Shown: positions 26,257-33,852 of the stretch, in pieces
How the letters are laid out: each line of letters opens with the position of its first letter
Position numbering within the stretch: the stretch's first letter is position 1
NCBI RefSeq assembly: GCF_900107435.1
Contig: NZ_FNPZ01000001.1
Location: 654,960 to 718,959, forward strand
Direction: 5' to 3'
From: Herbiconiux ginsengi
GTDB taxonomy: Bacteria > Actinomycetota > Actinomycetes > Actinomycetales > Microbacteriaceae
DNA length: 64,000 bases
Position numbers and translations under genes: made by a program
Notes under the pieces: model-generated
Told to the model about the DNA's origin: nothing
Databases searched by the model: none
The model's input: the letters and a program-made list of their open reading frames with translations, nothing else

Positions 26257-26897
26257 ACTGCCCCCACGTCGATGGCTGCGGCGGCCAGAGCGGCGGCGGG
26301 GTCGACGTAACCGACCTCCACGAAGTGGTCGCCCCGACGCTCGAAGGTGGTGATGCTGGAGAGCGCGCAGCGGCGCTTGCGCGGGTCGTGGGCCAGCTTC
26401 TCGCCCACGACGGTGCGGTGCGCCGTCCAGATCGGCAGCTGGTGGCTCACCATCACGACGTCTCCGTCGTCGACCGAGGCGTACGCATCCGTCATCGCGG
26501 CGAGCATCCGGTCGGAGATGGACGTGAAGGGCTCGCCCCAGGCCGGGCGCCACGGGTTCCAGAGGAACCGCCACATGCGCGGGTCGCGGAGGGCGCCGCC
26601 GGGGCCGCGCATCCGTCGCCCCTCGAAGGCATTGGTGGGCTCGATGATGCGGTCTTCGATGGCGGGTGTCAGTGCGAGCGCCCGGGCGATCGGCTGACCC
26701 GACTCGCGAGCACGCTGCAGAGGAGAGGTGTACAGCGCGGAGACAGGGCGCTTGCGGGCCACCAGGTCGTCGGCCGCGGCCTTCGCCATGCGGTGCCCGA
26801 GATCGGAGAGGCCGAAGTTCGGCAGTCGCCCGTAGAGCACTTCGTCGGGGTTGAAGACCTCGCCGTGACGGACGAGGTGGATCTGGCTGGCGGGCAC
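26253..26897 (-). CDS. Histidine phosphatase (phosphoglycerate mutase-like) protein
   Basis: A 214-aa member of the histidine phosphatase superfamily: catalytic LVRHGEVFNP (RHG near residue 9), the second conserved Arg in SPLQRARES, and the second His in VMVSHQLPIW (near residue 150). The GTG chosen is seven bases after TAGACT, so it is probably leaderless; a longer frame adds 17 unlikely residues. Substrate unknown. It heads the tlpA-ccdA-resB-ccsB operon, an arrangement also seen in mycobacteria, where a phosphoglycerate mutase-like gene precedes the cytochrome c maturation genes. Confidence 0.9.
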   Translation of the reverse strand: MPASQIHLVRHGEVFNPDEVLYGRLPNFGLSDLGHRMAKAAADDLVARKRPVSALYTSPLQRARESGQPIARALALTPAIEDRIIEPTNAFEGRRMRGPGGALRDPRMWRFLWNPWRPAWGEPFTSISDRMLAAMTDAYASVDDGDVVMVSHQLPIWTAHRTVVGEKLAHDPRKRRCALSSITTFERRGDHFVEVGYVDPAAALAAAAIDVGAV

Positions 26898-26941
26898 GAC
26901 ACCCAGTCTACGAGCGGCCCAGCCGCGAGAATGCCGAGAGC

Positions 26942-26955
26942 CGAACACTCGTTAG
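26942..26955. promoter_or_regulatory. Candidate LexA (SOS) box
   Basis: CGAAC-ACTC-GTTAG matches the Gram-positive LexA operator consensus (CGAAC-N4-GTTCG) at nine of ten fixed positions. It lies in an unusually AT-rich 140-base gap, 83 bases before the ATG of a 37-aa membrane protein and 45 bases upstream of the divergent histidine phosphatase start. A second short palindrome, ACAAT-TCG-ATTGT, is at 26979-26991. No binding is shown; a nine-of-ten match can occur by chance. Confidence 0.4.
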
Positions 26956-27037
26956 CTCTGCTAAATGAATCGTTAAGAACAATTCGATTGTGCTGAACAG
27001 TTATGCGAGGTCAAATAGATGTCAGAAAGGCTCACTC

Positions 27038-27151
27038 ATGACCATCATCACGCTCTCCATCTTCGCCGCCGTCGCCACCACCGGAATCGTCGCCACCATC
27101 GCCACCATGCGGCTCGACGGCTACCGCCGCGTTCCCACCCGCAAGTCCTGA
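27038..27151 (+). CDS. Small single-span membrane protein (37 aa)
   Basis: A short gene that standard length cut-offs miss. It encodes MTIITLSIFAAVATTGIVAT, about 24 hydrophobic residues in all, then a basic tail ending RLDGYRRVPTRKS. AGAAAGG lies nine bases before the ATG. The upstream region has a candidate LexA box at 26942-26955 and AT-rich promoter-like sequence. It ends 29 bases before aspS. SOS-induced small membrane proteins of this shape (YneA/SidA-like) delay cell division in other bacteria; that role here is a hypothesis only. Confidence 0.65.
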   Translation: MTIITLSIFAAVATTGIVATIATMRLDGYRRVPTRKS

Positions 27152-27180
27152 TCGGCGCCCCGCGGGTAGACTCTCTACCC

Positions 27181-28491
27181 GTGACCGAACGCACCCTCGT
27201 CAAGAACCTTGCCGCATCGCCCGATGGGCCCGTCGCCGTCTCCGGCTGGGTCGATACGGTGCGCGATCAGAAGAAGGTGCAGTTCGTCGTTCTCCGCGAC
27301 GAGTCGGGCGCCGTTCAGCTGGTGAACCCGCGAACCGACGAGACCGAAGAGGTGGCCGAGATCATCTCCGGCCTCTCGCAGGGCTCGTTCATCACGGTCA
27401 CCGGCGAGCTGAAGCACGACGAGCGTGTGAAGCTCGGCGGCATCGAGGTCAAGCTCGCGACCCTCGTGGTCGAGACCGCTGCCATCCCGGAGACGCCGAT
27501 CGCGGCCGATTCCGGCATCGACAAGCGCATGGACTGGCGCTTCCTCGACCTGCGCCGCCCCGAGCAGAACCTCGTCTTCCGCGTGCAGACCACGCTCGAG
27601 CACGCCTGGCGCACCTACTGGGTCGAGCACGACTTCATCGAGATCCACACCCCGAAGCTCATGGCCTCGGCGAGCGAGTCGCGCGCCGAGCTCTTCGAGG
27701 TCGACTACTTCGAGGGCAAGGCCTACCTGGCGCAGAGCCCGCAGTTCTTCAAGCAGATGGCGCAGCCGGCCGGATTCGGCAAGGTGTTCGAGGTCGGGCC
27801 CGCGTTCCGCGCCGACCCCTCCTTCACGAGCCGCCACGCCACCGAGTTCACCAGCGTCGACGCCGAGATCTCCTGGATCGACTCCCACGAAGACGTCATG
27901 CAGCTGCACGAAGAGCTCATGGTGGCCGGTCTCCGTGCCGTCAAGGAGAAGCACGGCGAGGAGATCCTCGCCCTGTTCGGTGTGGAGCTCGAGGTGCCGA
28001 CGCAGCCGTTCCCGCGCATCCCGCTCGCCGAGGCGAAGCGCATCGTCGCCGAGCGCGGCTACGTCGTGCCCCGCGAAGACGACGACATGGACCCGGAGGG
28101 CGAGCGCCAGATCGCGGCCTACGTCAAGGAGACCTACGGGCACGACTTCGTGTTCCTCACCGACTACGCGGCGAGCATCCGGCCGTTCTACCACATGCGC
28201 CACGCCGACGACGTGACGCTCACGAACAGCTACGACCTCATCTACAACGGGGTCGAGATCTCCACCGGTGCGCAGCGCGAACACCGCGTCGAGGTCCTGA
28301 TCGAGCAGGCGAAGGAGAAGGGCCTCGACCCGGAGGAGCTCGACTTCTACCTCGACTTCTTCCGCTACGGCGTGCCGCCGCACGGCGGGTTCGGCATGGG
28401 CCTGTCGCGGGTGCTCATGCTGATGCTGCACCAGACGAACCTCCGCGAGGTCGTGTACTTGTTCCGCGGGCCGACGCGCCTGCTGCCGTAA
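27181..28491 (+). CDS. aspS: Aspartate-tRNA ligase, archaeal/eukaryal type
   Basis: A 436-aa class IIb aminoacyl-tRNA synthetase: OB-fold anticodon domain (residues 1-100, VAVSGWVDTVRDQKKVQFVVLRD), then the catalytic domain with motif 2 VGPAFRADPSFTSRHATEF and motif 3 GFGMGLSRVLMLML. It lacks the ~100-aa GAD insertion of bacterial AspRS (~590 aa), so it belongs to the archaeal genre, often non-discriminating and able to charge tRNA-Asn in genomes with GatCAB. The GTG start is eight bases after TAGACT; the longer upstream frame is a His/Arg-rich shadow of the 37-aa gene. A strong terminator follows at 28512-28561. Confidence 0.93.
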   Translation: MTERTLVKNLAASPDGPVAVSGWVDTVRDQKKVQFVVLRDESGAVQLVNPRTDETEEVAEIISGLSQGSFITVTGELKHDERVKLGGIEVKLATLVVETAAIPETPIAADSGIDKRMDWRFLDLRRPEQNLVFRVQTTLEHAWRTYWVEHDFIEIHTPKLMASASESRAELFEVDYFEGKAYLAQSPQFFKQMAQPAGFGKVFEVGPAFRADPSFTSRHATEFTSVDAEISWIDSHEDVMQLHEELMVAGLRAVKEKHGEEILALFGVELEVPTQPFPRIPLAEAKRIVAERGYVVPREDDDMDPEGERQIAAYVKETYGHDFVFLTDYAASIRPFYHMRHADDVTLTNSYDLIYNGVEISTGAQREHRVEVLIEQAKEKGLDPEELDFYLDFFRYGVPPHGGFGMGLSRVLMLMLHQTNLREVVYLFRGPTRLLP

Positions 28492-28511
28492 CCCGAGCCA
28501 CTAGTTTTTGT

Positions 28512-28561
28512 GCAAATGAGGAGGACCGACCCCGTATAGGGCGTCGGTCCTCCTCATTTGC
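28512..28561 (+). terminator. Intrinsic terminator after aspS
   Basis: A perfect 19-bp stem (28512-28530 with 28543-28561, arms beginning GCAAATGAGG) encloses a 12-base loop and is followed on the + strand by GTATTTTCT. It separates aspS from the convergent GNAT gene. Confidence 0.85.
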
Positions 28562-28568
28562 GTATTTT

Positions 28569-29066
28569 CTAGTCGGTCGCCCTCAGGTCCAACGTGAGCT
28601 CGCGAACGTCGGGGCGCTTCCCTGGGCGCGAAGAAGGCGTGAAACCCAGCCCGGCGTAGATCCGTTCGGCCGGGGCGTTGCCTGCGATCACTGCGAGCTC
28701 CACGCGGGCCGCCCCGAGCTCGCGCGCCTTCTCCACGGCGAGCGCTGCGAGCTTGCCGCCGAGACCGCGCCCACGCCGAGCCGGCGAGACGAGCACTCGT
28801 GAGATCCGGGCGGTCGGCGGGTCGTCAGGCCCGTCGACGAAGGCCAGTTCGACGTGACCGAGCGGCACCAGCGGAGCGGATGCCTCGACCATCGTCCAAT
28901 CGGTCCACCGCGGCGTCGCGGCGAGCGACTCCAGCTGCTGCAGCGTGAGCGGCCAGGTGAGACGGGTGCCGGTGAACAGATAGAGCTCGGCGGCATCCGG
29001 AATCCAGTCGAGAATGGCCCGGTAGTCGGCCTCCACGCACCGGCGCAGTGCGAGCCGTGCCGTCAT
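28569..29066 (-). CDS. GNAT family N-acetyltransferase
   Basis: A 165-aa GCN5-related acetyltransferase. The acetyl-CoA motif A is ISRVLVSPARRGRGLGGKLAALAVEKAR (R-G-x-G-L-G pyrophosphate loop near residue 106), followed by VELAVIAGNAPAERIYAGLGF, the motif B region. The N-terminal YLFTGTRLTWPLT segment resembles RimI-like/other small-molecule acetyltransferases, but no substrate can be assigned. The start MTARLALRR is 20 bases after the Dabb stop. It is the last gene in the bldC-bS22-glutaredoxin direction, convergent with aspS. Confidence 0.88.
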   Translation of the reverse strand: MTARLALRRCVEADYRAILDWIPDAAELYLFTGTRLTWPLTLQQLESLAATPRWTDWTMVEASAPLVPLGHVELAFVDGPDDPPTARISRVLVSPARRGRGLGGKLAALAVEKARELGAARVELAVIAGNAPAERIYAGLGFTPSSRPGKRPDVRELTLDLRATD

Positions 29067-29085
29067 CGTGTGGGCGGCCTGCCCG

Positions 29086-29385
29086 TCAGAGCTCGATGTC
29101 GACCGCGGCGCGCTCGGCGGCCAAGGCGCGGATCTGCGGCACGACCTCGAGATGCGCCGGATGCGTCTGGTAGGCGTCGAGCCCGGCCAGGTCGGCGTAG
29201 TCGGCGACCAGCACGACGTCCCAGTTCGACTCGAAGTACGCCATGTTCGGGCCCACGCTGAGCGACACGATCGACGGCACCACTCCGACCAGGCCCGAGA
29301 GCAAGCGCGTGATCTCGGCGGCATCGGCCGCCTTCTGTGCCGGCTCGGTCGCGGCGAGCTTCCACGCGACGACGTGACGGATCAT
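29086..29385 (-). CDS. Dabb (stress-responsive A/B barrel) family protein
   Basis: A 99-aa protein with the dimeric alpha/beta-barrel (Dabb) pattern: MIRHVVAWKL at the start, a helical middle, FESNWDVVLVADYADLAGL and DAYQTHPAHLEVV, which carries the conserved Y-x-x-HPxH. Members form small dimeric barrels; a few are enzymes, most have no known role. Its ATG overlaps the stop of the glutaredoxin-like gene by four bases (ATGA). Confidence 0.88.
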   Translation of the reverse strand: MIRHVVAWKLAATEPAQKAADAAEITRLLSGLVGVVPSIVSLSVGPNMAYFESNWDVVLVADYADLAGLDAYQTHPAHLEVVPQIRALAAERAAVDIEL

Positions 29386-29639
29386 TCGGATGCCTCCAGG
29401 AGAGCGGTGCGGAGGCGGGCCGGTTCGACCCGCCAGATGGTGTGCACCCGGCCGTCGAGCATGACCACGGGGATCTCCTCGGCGAACTCGTCCATCAGCG
29501 CCGGGTTGTCGAGGATCGACAGTTCCGTCACGGTCACGGAGACCTCCGGAACGGTGTCGAGCACCTCGCGGATCACTCCTCGAGCGTCATCGCAGAGGTG
29601 ACACCCGGGCTTTCCGATGAGGGTCAGGGAGACGGGCAC
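29382..29639 (-). CDS. Glutaredoxin family protein (DUF836-like)
   Basis: An 85-aa thioredoxin-fold protein with the redox motif KPGCHLCDDAR (CxxC near residues 13-16) and the cis-Pro segment EEIPVVMLDGRV. It probably exchanges disulfides in the cytoplasm; Actinobacteria of this kind use mycothiol and mycoredoxins, so the true reductant is unclear. GTG start. It lies just after the bS22 terminator and overlaps the Dabb gene by four bases. Confidence 0.9.
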   Translation of the reverse strand: MPVSLTLIGKPGCHLCDDARGVIREVLDTVPEVSVTVTELSILDNPALMDEFAEEIPVVMLDGRVHTIWRVEPARLRTALLEASE

Positions 29640-29660
29640 CCCACAACTCTACCGACACAG

Positions 29661-29690
29661 CAAAAAGCGCCAGACACGTTGTCTGGCGCT
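29661..29690 (-). terminator. Intrinsic terminator of bS22 transcript
   Basis: On the minus strand an 11-bp perfect stem AGCGCCAGACA/TGTCTGGCGCT with a 3-base loop (29666-29690) is followed by TTTTTG. It is 30 bases after the bS22 stop, so it ends the bldC/bS22 message before the glutaredoxin gene. Confidence 0.9.
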
Positions 29691-29719
29691 CTGCTCGCGT
29701 AGCGAGACCTAGGGTCTGG

Positions 29720-29818
29720 CTACTTCTTGTTGCGACGCTGGTGACGAGTCTTGCGAAGCAGCTTGCGGTGCTTCTTCTTCGCCATGCGCTTGCGACGCTT
29801 CTTGATTACAGAACCCAC
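29720..29818 (-). CDS. Ribosomal small-subunit protein bS22 (AURKAIP1/COX24 domain)
   Basis: A 32-aa, extremely basic protein starting with GTG: MGSVIKKRRKRMAKKKHRK, then LLRKTRHQRRNKK. It matches the actinobacterial bS22 protein first seen in mycobacterial 30S ribosomes, which contacts 16S rRNA near the decoding region. It lies 81 bases after bldC and before its own terminator; a bldC-like gene next to bS22 and near proC is a conserved actinobacterial order (as in mycobacteria). Its size keeps it below most gene-calling limits. Confidence 0.95.
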   Translation of the reverse strand: MGSVIKKRRKRMAKKKHRKLLRKTRHQRRNKK

Positions 29819-29899
29819 ACAAACCTCACACGTATCAGGATGACCACGCCGAAAACCGGCGGCCGGCCAAAGGGCCTCGGAGAAGTGTACCAGCTACTC

Positions 29900-30106
29900 T
29901 CAGGCCGAATCGGCGGCCCGGTCGGCCACGTGGTTCTCCACAGCCGACGCCACGGCCGACTCCGGCACCCGGAACGAGCGGCCGAAACGGATCGCCGGAA
30001 GCTCACCGGAGTGCACGAGACGGTAGACGGTCATCTTCGACACCCGCATCATCTCGGCCACCTCGGCGACCGTGAGGAATCTCACGTCATCCAGGTCCGC
30101 AGCCAT
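29900..30106 (-). CDS. bldC: BldC-like MerR-type HTH regulator
   Basis: A 68-aa DNA-binding protein: FLTVAEVAEMMRVSKMTVYRLVHSGELPAIRFGRSFRVPE is the compact MerR/excisionase winged helix almost identical in pattern to BldC, which polymerises along direct repeats to regulate development and other genes in Streptomyces. In this non-sporulating-looking lineage the role is unknown. The ATG is six bases after TAGGGT, suggesting a leaderless message. bS22 follows on the same strand. Confidence 0.92.
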   Translation of the reverse strand: MAADLDDVRFLTVAEVAEMMRVSKMTVYRLVHSGELPAIRFGRSFRVPESAVASAVENHVADRAADSA

Positions 30107-30168
30107 GGCGAAACCCTAGCGGCTGGATGGCCCCACGAGCAACAGCAGTCACTCGAGCCTCACGCGGC

Positions 30169-30630
30169 TCAGCGCCGGAGCTTCGACACCAGGTCGTCGG
30201 CCACCGACTTCACCGCATGCGACGTGGCCGCAGCGCGACGCCCCACGTTCTGCCCGAAGGTCGCCGCCGCCGACTTGACGGCGTCGGACGCGTTGTCCCA
30301 CAACTCGTCGGATGCGGCCTCGTCGAAATCGGCGGAGAGGAACGGGATGATCCAGTCCTCCACATCCTCCAGCGGCGACACGTCGATCTTGTAGAAACGG
30401 TGCTGGCCCTCTTCGCGCACCATCACGAGCCCCGCATCCCGCAGCACCTTCAGGTGCTTGGAGACGGTGGGCTGGCTGAGTTCGAGCTGCGACACCAACT
30501 CCGAGACGCTGAACTCCCCTTCGCCCGCACCGGATGCGCTGGGGCTGTCGGAAGAGACGTAACGCTCGAGCAGCAACGACAGGAGCTGACGCCTGGTGGG
30601 GTCAGCGATCACTGAGAAGATGTCGGCCAT
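30169..30630 (-). CDS. ArsR-type winged-helix regulator
   Basis: A 153-aa protein with an ArsR/SmtB-like domain: MADIFSVIADPTRRQLLSLL, FSVSELVSQLELSQPTVSKHLKVLRDAGLVMVREEGQHRFYKI (recognition helix near residues 55-70), then a ~60-residue helical extension rich in Ala/Asp. There are no Cys or clustered His, so a metal-sensing site is not evident; the 'SRPBCC-linked' ArsR type is a better fit. A short Ser/Ala/Glu insert sits in the wing. ATG six bases after TACCCT. It is divergent from the TrkH gene and upstream of bldC by 62 bases. Confidence 0.88.
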   Translation of the reverse strand: MADIFSVIADPTRRQLLSLLLERYVSSDSPSASGAGEGEFSVSELVSQLELSQPTVSKHLKVLRDAGLVMVREEGQHRFYKIDVSPLEDVEDWIIPFLSADFDEAASDELWDNASDAVKSAAATFGQNVGRRAAATSHAVKSVADDLVSKLRR

Positions 30631-30732
30631 GCGTCCAGGGTAGTGGTGCACCACCGCATTCGCGCCACCCCGGGTAGCATTGCAGCGTTCACACAGGGCT
30701 GCCCGGACGCCCGCCCGAAGCGAGGATCAGGG

Positions 30733-32217
30733 ATGAGCATCGGCAGCACCGCGTTCTCGCGCAATCCCCTGTTCCGCAGCCGCACGTGGTTCGGCCGCGT
30801 GCGCGACGCGATGCGCGAATTCTCCGAGCGTTCGCCCTCGCGGTTCGCGATCCTCATCTTCGCCTCGCTGGTGCTGATCTTCACGGTGCTGTTCTCACTG
30901 CCGATCTCCAGCGCCACCGGCAAGGCGACCGGCTTGGCCGATTCCCTCTTCACGGCCGTCTCGGTCATCTGCGTCACCGGCCTCTCCACGGTCGACATGG
31001 CCACCCACTGGTCGGTGTTCGGCCATGTGGTCGTCTACATCGGTGTGCAGATCGGCGCGGTCGGTGTGCTAACCCTGGCGAGCATCCTGGGCCTGGTCAT
31101 CTCGCGCCGTCTGGGCCTCCGAGCCCGCCTCATCGCGGCGAGCGACACGAATCCGCTCCGGATGCACCACGGCCCGGTCGCCGAAGGCCAAGCGGTGCGG
31201 CTCGGCGAGATCGGCTCGCTGCTCGCCACGGTCGCGATCAGCGCCTTGGTGATCGAGCTCGCCCTCGCGGTGCTGCTGCTGCCCCGGATGCTCATCGACG
31301 GCATCCCGATCGGCGAAGCGGTGTGGTTCGCGCTGTATTACTCGGCGATGGCCTTCACGAACACCGGATTCGCCCCGAACGCCGAGGGGCTGACGCCGTT
31401 CGCGAACGACTACTTCTTCCTCACGATCCTGATGATCGGTGTCTTTCTCGGCAGCATCGGCTTCCCGATCATCTACACCCTCTCGCGCAGCCTCAAGGGC
31501 TGGAAGCTGCGCCGCAAGCACAAGAAGCTGAATCGGCCACCGCGCTGGTCGGTGCACGTGAAGCTGACGCTCGTCACGAGTGCGCTGCTGATCGTGTTCG
31601 GGGCCGTGCTCTACATCATCCTCGAGTTCGACAACCCGAAGACCTTCGGGTCGCTGGGCGCGGGCGACACTGTCTTCCAGAGCTTCTTCCTGTCGGTGAT
31701 GACGCGATCGGGCGGATTCTCGACGATCAACATCCCCGATCTCAACGGCTCCAGTCTGCTCGTCACCGACATGCTGATGTTCATCGGCGGCGGATCGGCG
31801 TCGACGGCCGGCGGGATCAAGGTCACGACCCTGGCGGTGCTGTTCCTGGCCGCCTTCGCGGAGGCCCGCGGAAACCAGGAGATGGAAGCCTTCAGCCGGC
31901 GCATCCCGAGCGACGTGCTGCGATTGGGCGTCTCGGTCGTGCTCTGGGGCGCGACCACGGTGGCGGTCGCCAGCATCCTCATCCTGCAGATCTCGAAGGC
32001 GCCGCTGGACTTCGTGCTCTTCGACGTGATCTCCGCGTTCGCGACCTCGGGGCTCACCACCGGCCTCACGGCGTCCTTGCCCGATGTCGGCGTCTACATC
32101 ATGGCCGCCACCATGTTCATGGGGCGCGTTGGTACAGTGACACTCGCCGCCGCCCTGGCCGCGAGCCAGCGGCAGCAGCTCTACAAGCGCCCGGAAGAGA
32201 GGCCCATCGTTGGTTGA
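30733..32217 (+). CDS. Trk/Ktr potassium transporter membrane subunit (TrkH family)
   Basis: A 494-aa K+ translocating subunit with four repeated pore units; selectivity-loop sequences include SVICVTGLSTVD near residue 75, AFTNTGFAPN, SVMTRSGGFSTINI and FATSGLTTGL. Charged loops such as GWKLRRKHKK face the cytoplasm. Start MSIGS is chosen with GAGGATCAGGG upstream; a longer frame adds 30 residues that overlap the divergent ArsR gene's promoter. The partner regulatory subunit gene overlaps its 3' end by eight bases, so the pair is one unit for K+ uptake. Confidence 0.92.
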   Translation: MSIGSTAFSRNPLFRSRTWFGRVRDAMREFSERSPSRFAILIFASLVLIFTVLFSLPISSATGKATGLADSLFTAVSVICVTGLSTVDMATHWSVFGHVVVYIGVQIGAVGVLTLASILGLVISRRLGLRARLIAASDTNPLRMHHGPVAEGQAVRLGEIGSLLATVAISALVIELALAVLLLPRMLIDGIPIGEAVWFALYYSAMAFTNTGFAPNAEGLTPFANDYFFLTILMIGVFLGSIGFPIIYTLSRSLKGWKLRRKHKKLNRPPRWSVHVKLTLVTSALLIVFGAVLYIILEFDNPKTFGSLGAGDTVFQSFFLSVMTRSGGFSTINIPDLNGSSLLVTDMLMFIGGGSASTAGGIKVTTLAVLFLAAFAEARGNQEMEAFSRRIPSDVLRLGVSVVLWGATTVAVASILILQISKAPLDFVLFDVISAFATSGLTTGLTASLPDVGVYIMAATMFMGRVGTVTLAAALAASQRQQLYKRPEERPIVG

Positions 32218-32881
32218 CCGGATCAAACACGACGCCCCGGTTCTCGTGATCGGGCTGGGCCGCTTCGGCGCGGCGACGGCCGGCGAGCTGGACCGGCTGG
32301 GCCGCGAGGTGCTCGCGATCGACGAGAACGAGGGTCTCGTGCAGAAGTGGTCGGAGCGGGTGACGCACACCGTGCAGGCCGACGCGAAGAACATCGAAGC
32401 GCTGCGGCAGATCGGAGCGGGCGAGTTCCAGATCGCGGTCGTGGCCGTGGGGTCGTCGATCGAGGCGTCGGTGCTCATCACGGCGAACCTCGTCGATCTG
32501 CGTGTGCCGCAGATCTGGGCGAAGGCCATCTCGCGCTCGCACGGAAAGATCCTCGAGCGCATCGGCGCGAACCACGTCATCTACCCCGAGGCCGAGGCCG
32601 GTGAGCGGGTGGCGCACCTGGTGTCGGGCCGCATGCTCGACTTCATCGAGTTCGACGACGACTTCGCCCTGGTGAAGATGTATCCGCCGAAGCCGATCCG
32701 AGGGCTCAACCTCACCGAGTCGGGCGTGCGCACGAAGTACCACGTGACCGTGGTGGGCGTGAAGAGCCCGGGCAAGCCGTTCACCTACGCGACGGAGTCG
32801 ACGGTGGTCTCGAATCACGACCTCATCATCGTGTCGGGCAAGAGCTCCGACATCGAGACGTTCGCCGCCCTCGGCAACTGA
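32210..32881 (+). CDS. Trk/Ktr potassium transporter regulatory subunit (TrkA/KtrA)
   Basis: A 223-aa cytoplasmic RCK protein: RCK_N Rossmann domain with VLVIGLGRFGAATAGEL and LAIDENEGLVQ, then a TrkA_C domain (about residues 140-220). It gates the TrkH channel in response to nucleotides. A TTG start inside the trkH stop region gives an eight-base overlap; GGAAGAGAGG lies upstream. Single RCK_N/TrkA_C copy, as in KtrA, not the doubled form of E. coli TrkA. Confidence 0.93.
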   Translation: MVDRIKHDAPVLVIGLGRFGAATAGELDRLGREVLAIDENEGLVQKWSERVTHTVQADAKNIEALRQIGAGEFQIAVVAVGSSIEASVLITANLVDLRVPQIWAKAISRSHGKILERIGANHVIYPEAEAGERVAHLVSGRMLDFIEFDDDFALVKMYPPKPIRGLNLTESGVRTKYHVTVVGVKSPGKPFTYATESTVVSNHDLIIVSGKSSDIETFAALGN

Positions 32882-32925
32882 GGTCTCGTTCCCGTGAGTT
32901 CATGCCGCGGTGGGATGATCCCGCT

Positions 32926-33792
32926 GTGACGTTGTTCGAGGATGACGGCTCGCGGATCTTCCGCGAGCCCGGTGCGGGGCAGGGCGGACGGAAGCCGAGG
33001 AATCGGGTGGCGTTCTGGATGAGCGTGCTCGCGGTGGTGGCGACCGGGCTCTTCGTCCTCACCACCCTTCCCTCGAGCCCGCTGTCCTGGCTCACGCACT
33101 ACTCGATGTCAGCGGAGCTCACCCGGGTGGCCGACCGTATCGGCTTCACCGACGAAGGTCTCGCCATCTTCGAGGACACCGAGCCCGAGCTTCTCTCGGA
33201 CGCACCGTTCCGGGAGGCGTGCGTCGACGACAGCGAGGCCGGCGACGACGGTGACGGATCGGGATCGACGGTGGGCTGCTACTACGGCATCGGCGACACC
33301 GGCCGTATCGCGATCTTCGAGCCCTCCGACGACCGGCTCGCCGATCAGGTGGCGGTGACCGCGGCGCACGAGTTCCTGCACGCCGCGTACGACCGCCTGA
33401 CGAGCGGGGATCGCGACCGGCTCGACGTCCTCCTCGCCGATCGCTGGGCGCAGGTGCCCGCCGACGATCCGCTCCGCGACAACCTCGAAATGTCGGCGCA
33501 GGGTCATGCCGACGCCGTGGGAACAGAAGAGTTCGCCTACCTCGGCTCCGAGATCGCGGACGCCGGTCCCGAGCTCGAGGCCTACTACGCCCCCTACTTC
33601 CGAGACCGTCAGGCCGTGGTGGCGATCGACGCCGCCGATGAGGCGATGTGGGCGTCCGTCGACGCCGACTACCGAGCGGCGGTCGACGCTCTCGCCGCTG
33701 CCGATGAAGCGGACGCGGCGGCGCGTCGCGCCGAGGTCGACCGCCTCGACGCCGACTACGAGGCACTCATCGCGGCGTCCACTCCCCACTAG
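32926..33792 (+). CDS. Membrane-anchored protein with HExxH-type motif, unknown function
   Basis: 288 aa from GTG 32926 (six bases after GATGAT); ATG 32902 is an in-frame alternative. One span near residues 30-52 (VAFWMSVLAVVATGLFVLTTL), then an extracellular domain with two Cys (EACVDDSE, VGCYYG) that may pair, and the motif TAAHEFLHAAYDRLTSG, a zinc-metalloprotease-like HExxH, near residue 148. Late acidic helical region (ADEADAAARRAEVDRLDADYEAL) suggests a coiled coil. I do not recognise the family; a secreted peptidase is possible. No operon partners: trkA ends 44 bases upstream, proC is convergent. Confidence 0.8.
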   Translation: MTLFEDDGSRIFREPGAGQGGRKPRNRVAFWMSVLAVVATGLFVLTTLPSSPLSWLTHYSMSAELTRVADRIGFTDEGLAIFEDTEPELLSDAPFREACVDDSEAGDDGDGSGSTVGCYYGIGDTGRIAIFEPSDDRLADQVAVTAAHEFLHAAYDRLTSGDRDRLDVLLADRWAQVPADDPLRDNLEMSAQGHADAVGTEEFAYLGSEIADAGPELEAYYAPYFRDRQAVVAIDAADEAMWASVDADYRAAVDALAAADEADAAARRAEVDRLDADYEALIAASTPH

Positions 33793-33852
33793 GCGCCGTG
33801 TCGCCGAGTCGCATGTCGACTCGGCGCGGGATGGCGGCCGCGGGTGCGGTCT

